Assembly: GCA_002439705.1 (NCBI GenBank)
Contig: DJPE01000005.1
Location: 1 to 15,318, forward strand
Length of the DNA stretch: 15,318 nt
DNA from: Christensenella sp. UBA6420
GTDB lineage: Bacteria > Bacillota > Clostridia > Christensenellales > DTU072
Direction of reading: 5' to 3'
This document shows, piece after piece, positions 14,142 through 15,318 of this stretch. Numbering within the stretch: position 1 is the first letter of the stretch; each line of letters starts with the position of its first letter. The notes under the pieces are model-generated. The model had not been told where the DNA came from. It saw only the letters and a program-made list of their open reading frames with translations, and made no database searches. The position numbers and the translations under genes are program-made.

Positions 14142-14939
14142 GGTGATTATAAGCACGTCGTAAGGGTTAAACATCCTTAAACGGTACTTTCCGTCACCCA
14201 AACCGCGACTTACGAACATTTGCGTCTTACCTTCGGCATAACGCCCCGAAGTGTATTTCGGAAAGAATCCTTGGTCGGGAGCGTAAAGTCCGCACCCGAA
14301 TAATCGTACCTGTCCGCCGTGAGCGTGACCCGTTAAGACTACGTCGAAATTATAGTAGGCGTAGTCTTTTATTAGTTCGGGACGGTGAGCAAGAAGCAGA
14401 CTTACGTCGGCTTTAAGTTTATTTTCCGTAAAGTTCGGCAAGTTTTTTTCCGACGGAATTTTTCCGTCTTTTACTCCGGCTATAAGGATATTTTTTCCCT
14501 TTAAGTTTACCGTCACGAACTCGTCGAGAAGTAAGTTTACGGCGTTGTTTTCGCATACGGCGACGTAGTCTTGAAGAAGCGGACTGCCGATTTCGTGGTT
14601 TCCTATCACGGCGTAGACTTGCGAAAAGGAAGTTAGTTTATTATAAAAATCGTCTATCTTTTTTAGGTCTTCCTTACTTGCCGACGCGTCGAACGCGTCT
14701 CCCGTCACCGCGACGATATCGGGGGATAACTCTTTAAGAAAGTCAATGACAGGGGATAGATTTTTATTCTCCCGCGGGAAATGCATATCGCTTAAAAGAG
14801 CGATTTTTATCCCCGTCGAAAAGCCGCAGTCGTAGTATTCCGTCTTCACCGACTGCGAATAAAAATACCCCGAAAGGACAGTTGCGGGCAGAGCCGCCGC
14901 AATGATAATCAGTATTGTCGCGACGATTTTTTTCTTCAT
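14136..14939 (-). CDS. Membrane-anchored metallophosphoesterase (YkuE-like)
   Basis: A 267-residue calcineurin-type phosphoesterase with an N-terminal membrane anchor (about residues 5-27) and its catalytic domain outside the membrane. Metal-binding motifs in order: SDMH (Asp51, His53), VTGD (Asp81), GNHE (114-117), LAHRPE (His185) and GHAHGGQ (His205, His207). The YkuE-like group acts on phosphoester or pyrophosphate bonds of envelope lipids; the substrate here is unknown. No ribosome binding site is seen before the ATG at 14939. A TAATCT hexamer ends eight bases upstream, so the mRNA may be nearly leaderless. There is no terminator at its 3' end, which overlaps the collagen-like gene tail to tail. 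Confidence 0.9.
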   Translation of the reverse strand: MKKKIVATILIIIAAALPATVLSGYFYSQSVKTEYYDCGFSTGIKIALLSDMHFPRENKNLSPVIDFLKELSPDIVAVTGDAFDASASKEDLKKIDDFYNKLTSFSQVYAVIGNHEIGSPLLQDYVAVCENNAVNLLLDEFVTVNLKGKNILIAGVKDGKIPSEKNLPNFTENKLKADVSLLLAHRPELIKDYAYYNFDVVLTGHAHGGQVRLFGCGLYAPDQGFFPKYTSGRYAEGKTQMFVSRGLGDGKYRLRMFNPYDVLIITL

Positions 14940-15039
14940 ATAAATTTAGATTACGCAAAATAAATCCCCGTTATTCGTGACGGAAAAGCATAGAAGATTA
15001 AGATTACGAAAAAAAGGATAAAATATTTTTGAAAAACAC

Positions 15040-15068
15040 TTGATTTATGGTTACGGCAGCGATATAAT
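15040..15068 (+). promoter_or_regulatory. Promoter of htpG
   Basis: TTGATT (15040-15045), 17-base spacer, perfect TATAAT (15063-15068). The CIRCE operator starts four bases downstream, over the predicted start site. Confidence 0.8.
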
Positions 15069-15071
15069 AAA

Positions 15072-15098
15072 TTAGCACTCAAAGATGAAGAGTGCTAA
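15072..15098. promoter_or_regulatory. CIRCE element (HrcA operator)
   Basis: TTAGCACTC (15072-15080), nine spacer bases, GAGTGCTAA (15090-15098), a perfect match to the established CIRCE consensus. HrcA bound here would cover the transcription start and shut off htpG until heat or folding stress inactivates it. Confidence 0.97.
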
Positions 15099-15123
15099 AA
15101 TAAGATTACGGAGGAATTGAAAA

Positions 15124-15318
15124 ATGAAAAAATTCAAGACCGAATCGCAGAGAGTGTTGGATTTAATGATAAACTCCATCTATACTCACAAAGAGATATT
15201 TATACGAGAACTTTTATCCAACTGTTCGGACGCGATAGACAAATTGTATTATAAGTCCCTTACGGGCGGCGTCAGCGGACTCAGCCGCGACGATTTTGCG
15301 ATAGAAATAGTTGCGGAC
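15124..15318 (+). CDS. htpG: Molecular chaperone HtpG (Hsp90), N-terminal 65 residues, cut by window edge
   Basis: An open frame from ATG 15124 to the last base gives 65 residues. It begins MKKFKTESQRVLDLMINSIY, then has THKEIFIRELLSNCSDAIDK, the start of the Hsp90 ATP-binding (GHKL) domain with Glu29 and Asn33 in the expected places. HtpG is a cytoplasmic ATP-dependent chaperone. GGAGG (15110-15114) lies nine bases before the ATG. Control by HrcA is shown by the CIRCE element just upstream. Confidence 0.95.
   Translation, partial: MKKFKTESQRVLDLMINSIYTHKEIFIRELLSNCSDAIDKLYYKSLTGGVSGLSRDDFAIEIVAD

Overview
The window looks like a chromosomal segment of a low-to-mid GC, Clostridia-type Firmicute. 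The basis is a Spo0A-type DNA-binding domain, a perfect CIRCE heat-shock operator, AGGAGG-type ribosome binding sites, canonical TTGACA/TATAAT promoters and a BclA-like collagen protein. I cannot name a genus. I see no phage, IS element, CRISPR array or plasmid gene. Genes are tightly packed and no gene-free stretch exceeds 300 bases.

Layout: (1) 1-25, the 5' end of a tRNA (probably Arg) leaving the window on the minus strand, with a consensus promoter; 190-1125 is an alpha/beta hydrolase. (2) 1422-1883 is a Spo0A effector domain with no receiver domain, with a Spo0A-box-like site at its predicted transcription start. Convergent to it are two small paralogous membrane-anchored proteins (1989-2750). 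These are divergent from a 72-residue Cro/CI-type regulator (2892-3110), with two copies of the palindrome GTAACA-N3-TGTTAC over their promoter. (3) 3216-4433 is an AAA ATPase/DUF4143 protein whose promoter overlaps a 36-bp near-palindrome. (4) gltX (4627-6069) is divergent from an M20 Xaa-His-type dipeptidase followed by a SecB-like small protein. (5) A minus-strand operon runs ileS, yqeY, GH27 alpha-galactosidase (13296 down to 8042), ending at a bidirectional terminator. (6) A collagen-like gene lies on the plus strand between ileS and a membrane-anchored metallophosphoesterase whose 3' end it overlaps by 6 bases. (7) htpG begins at 15124 under a promoter and CIRCE and runs off the window.

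The most interesting items are the small regulator/operator/paralogue module (2358-3110), the receiver-less Spo0A domain with possible autoregulation, the isoleucyl-tRNA synthetase whose HxGH signature reads GIHH, a GH27 enzyme with about 140 extra residues between its two catalytic aspartates, and htpG under HrcA-type control. Functions come from motifs read by eye; no database search was run.
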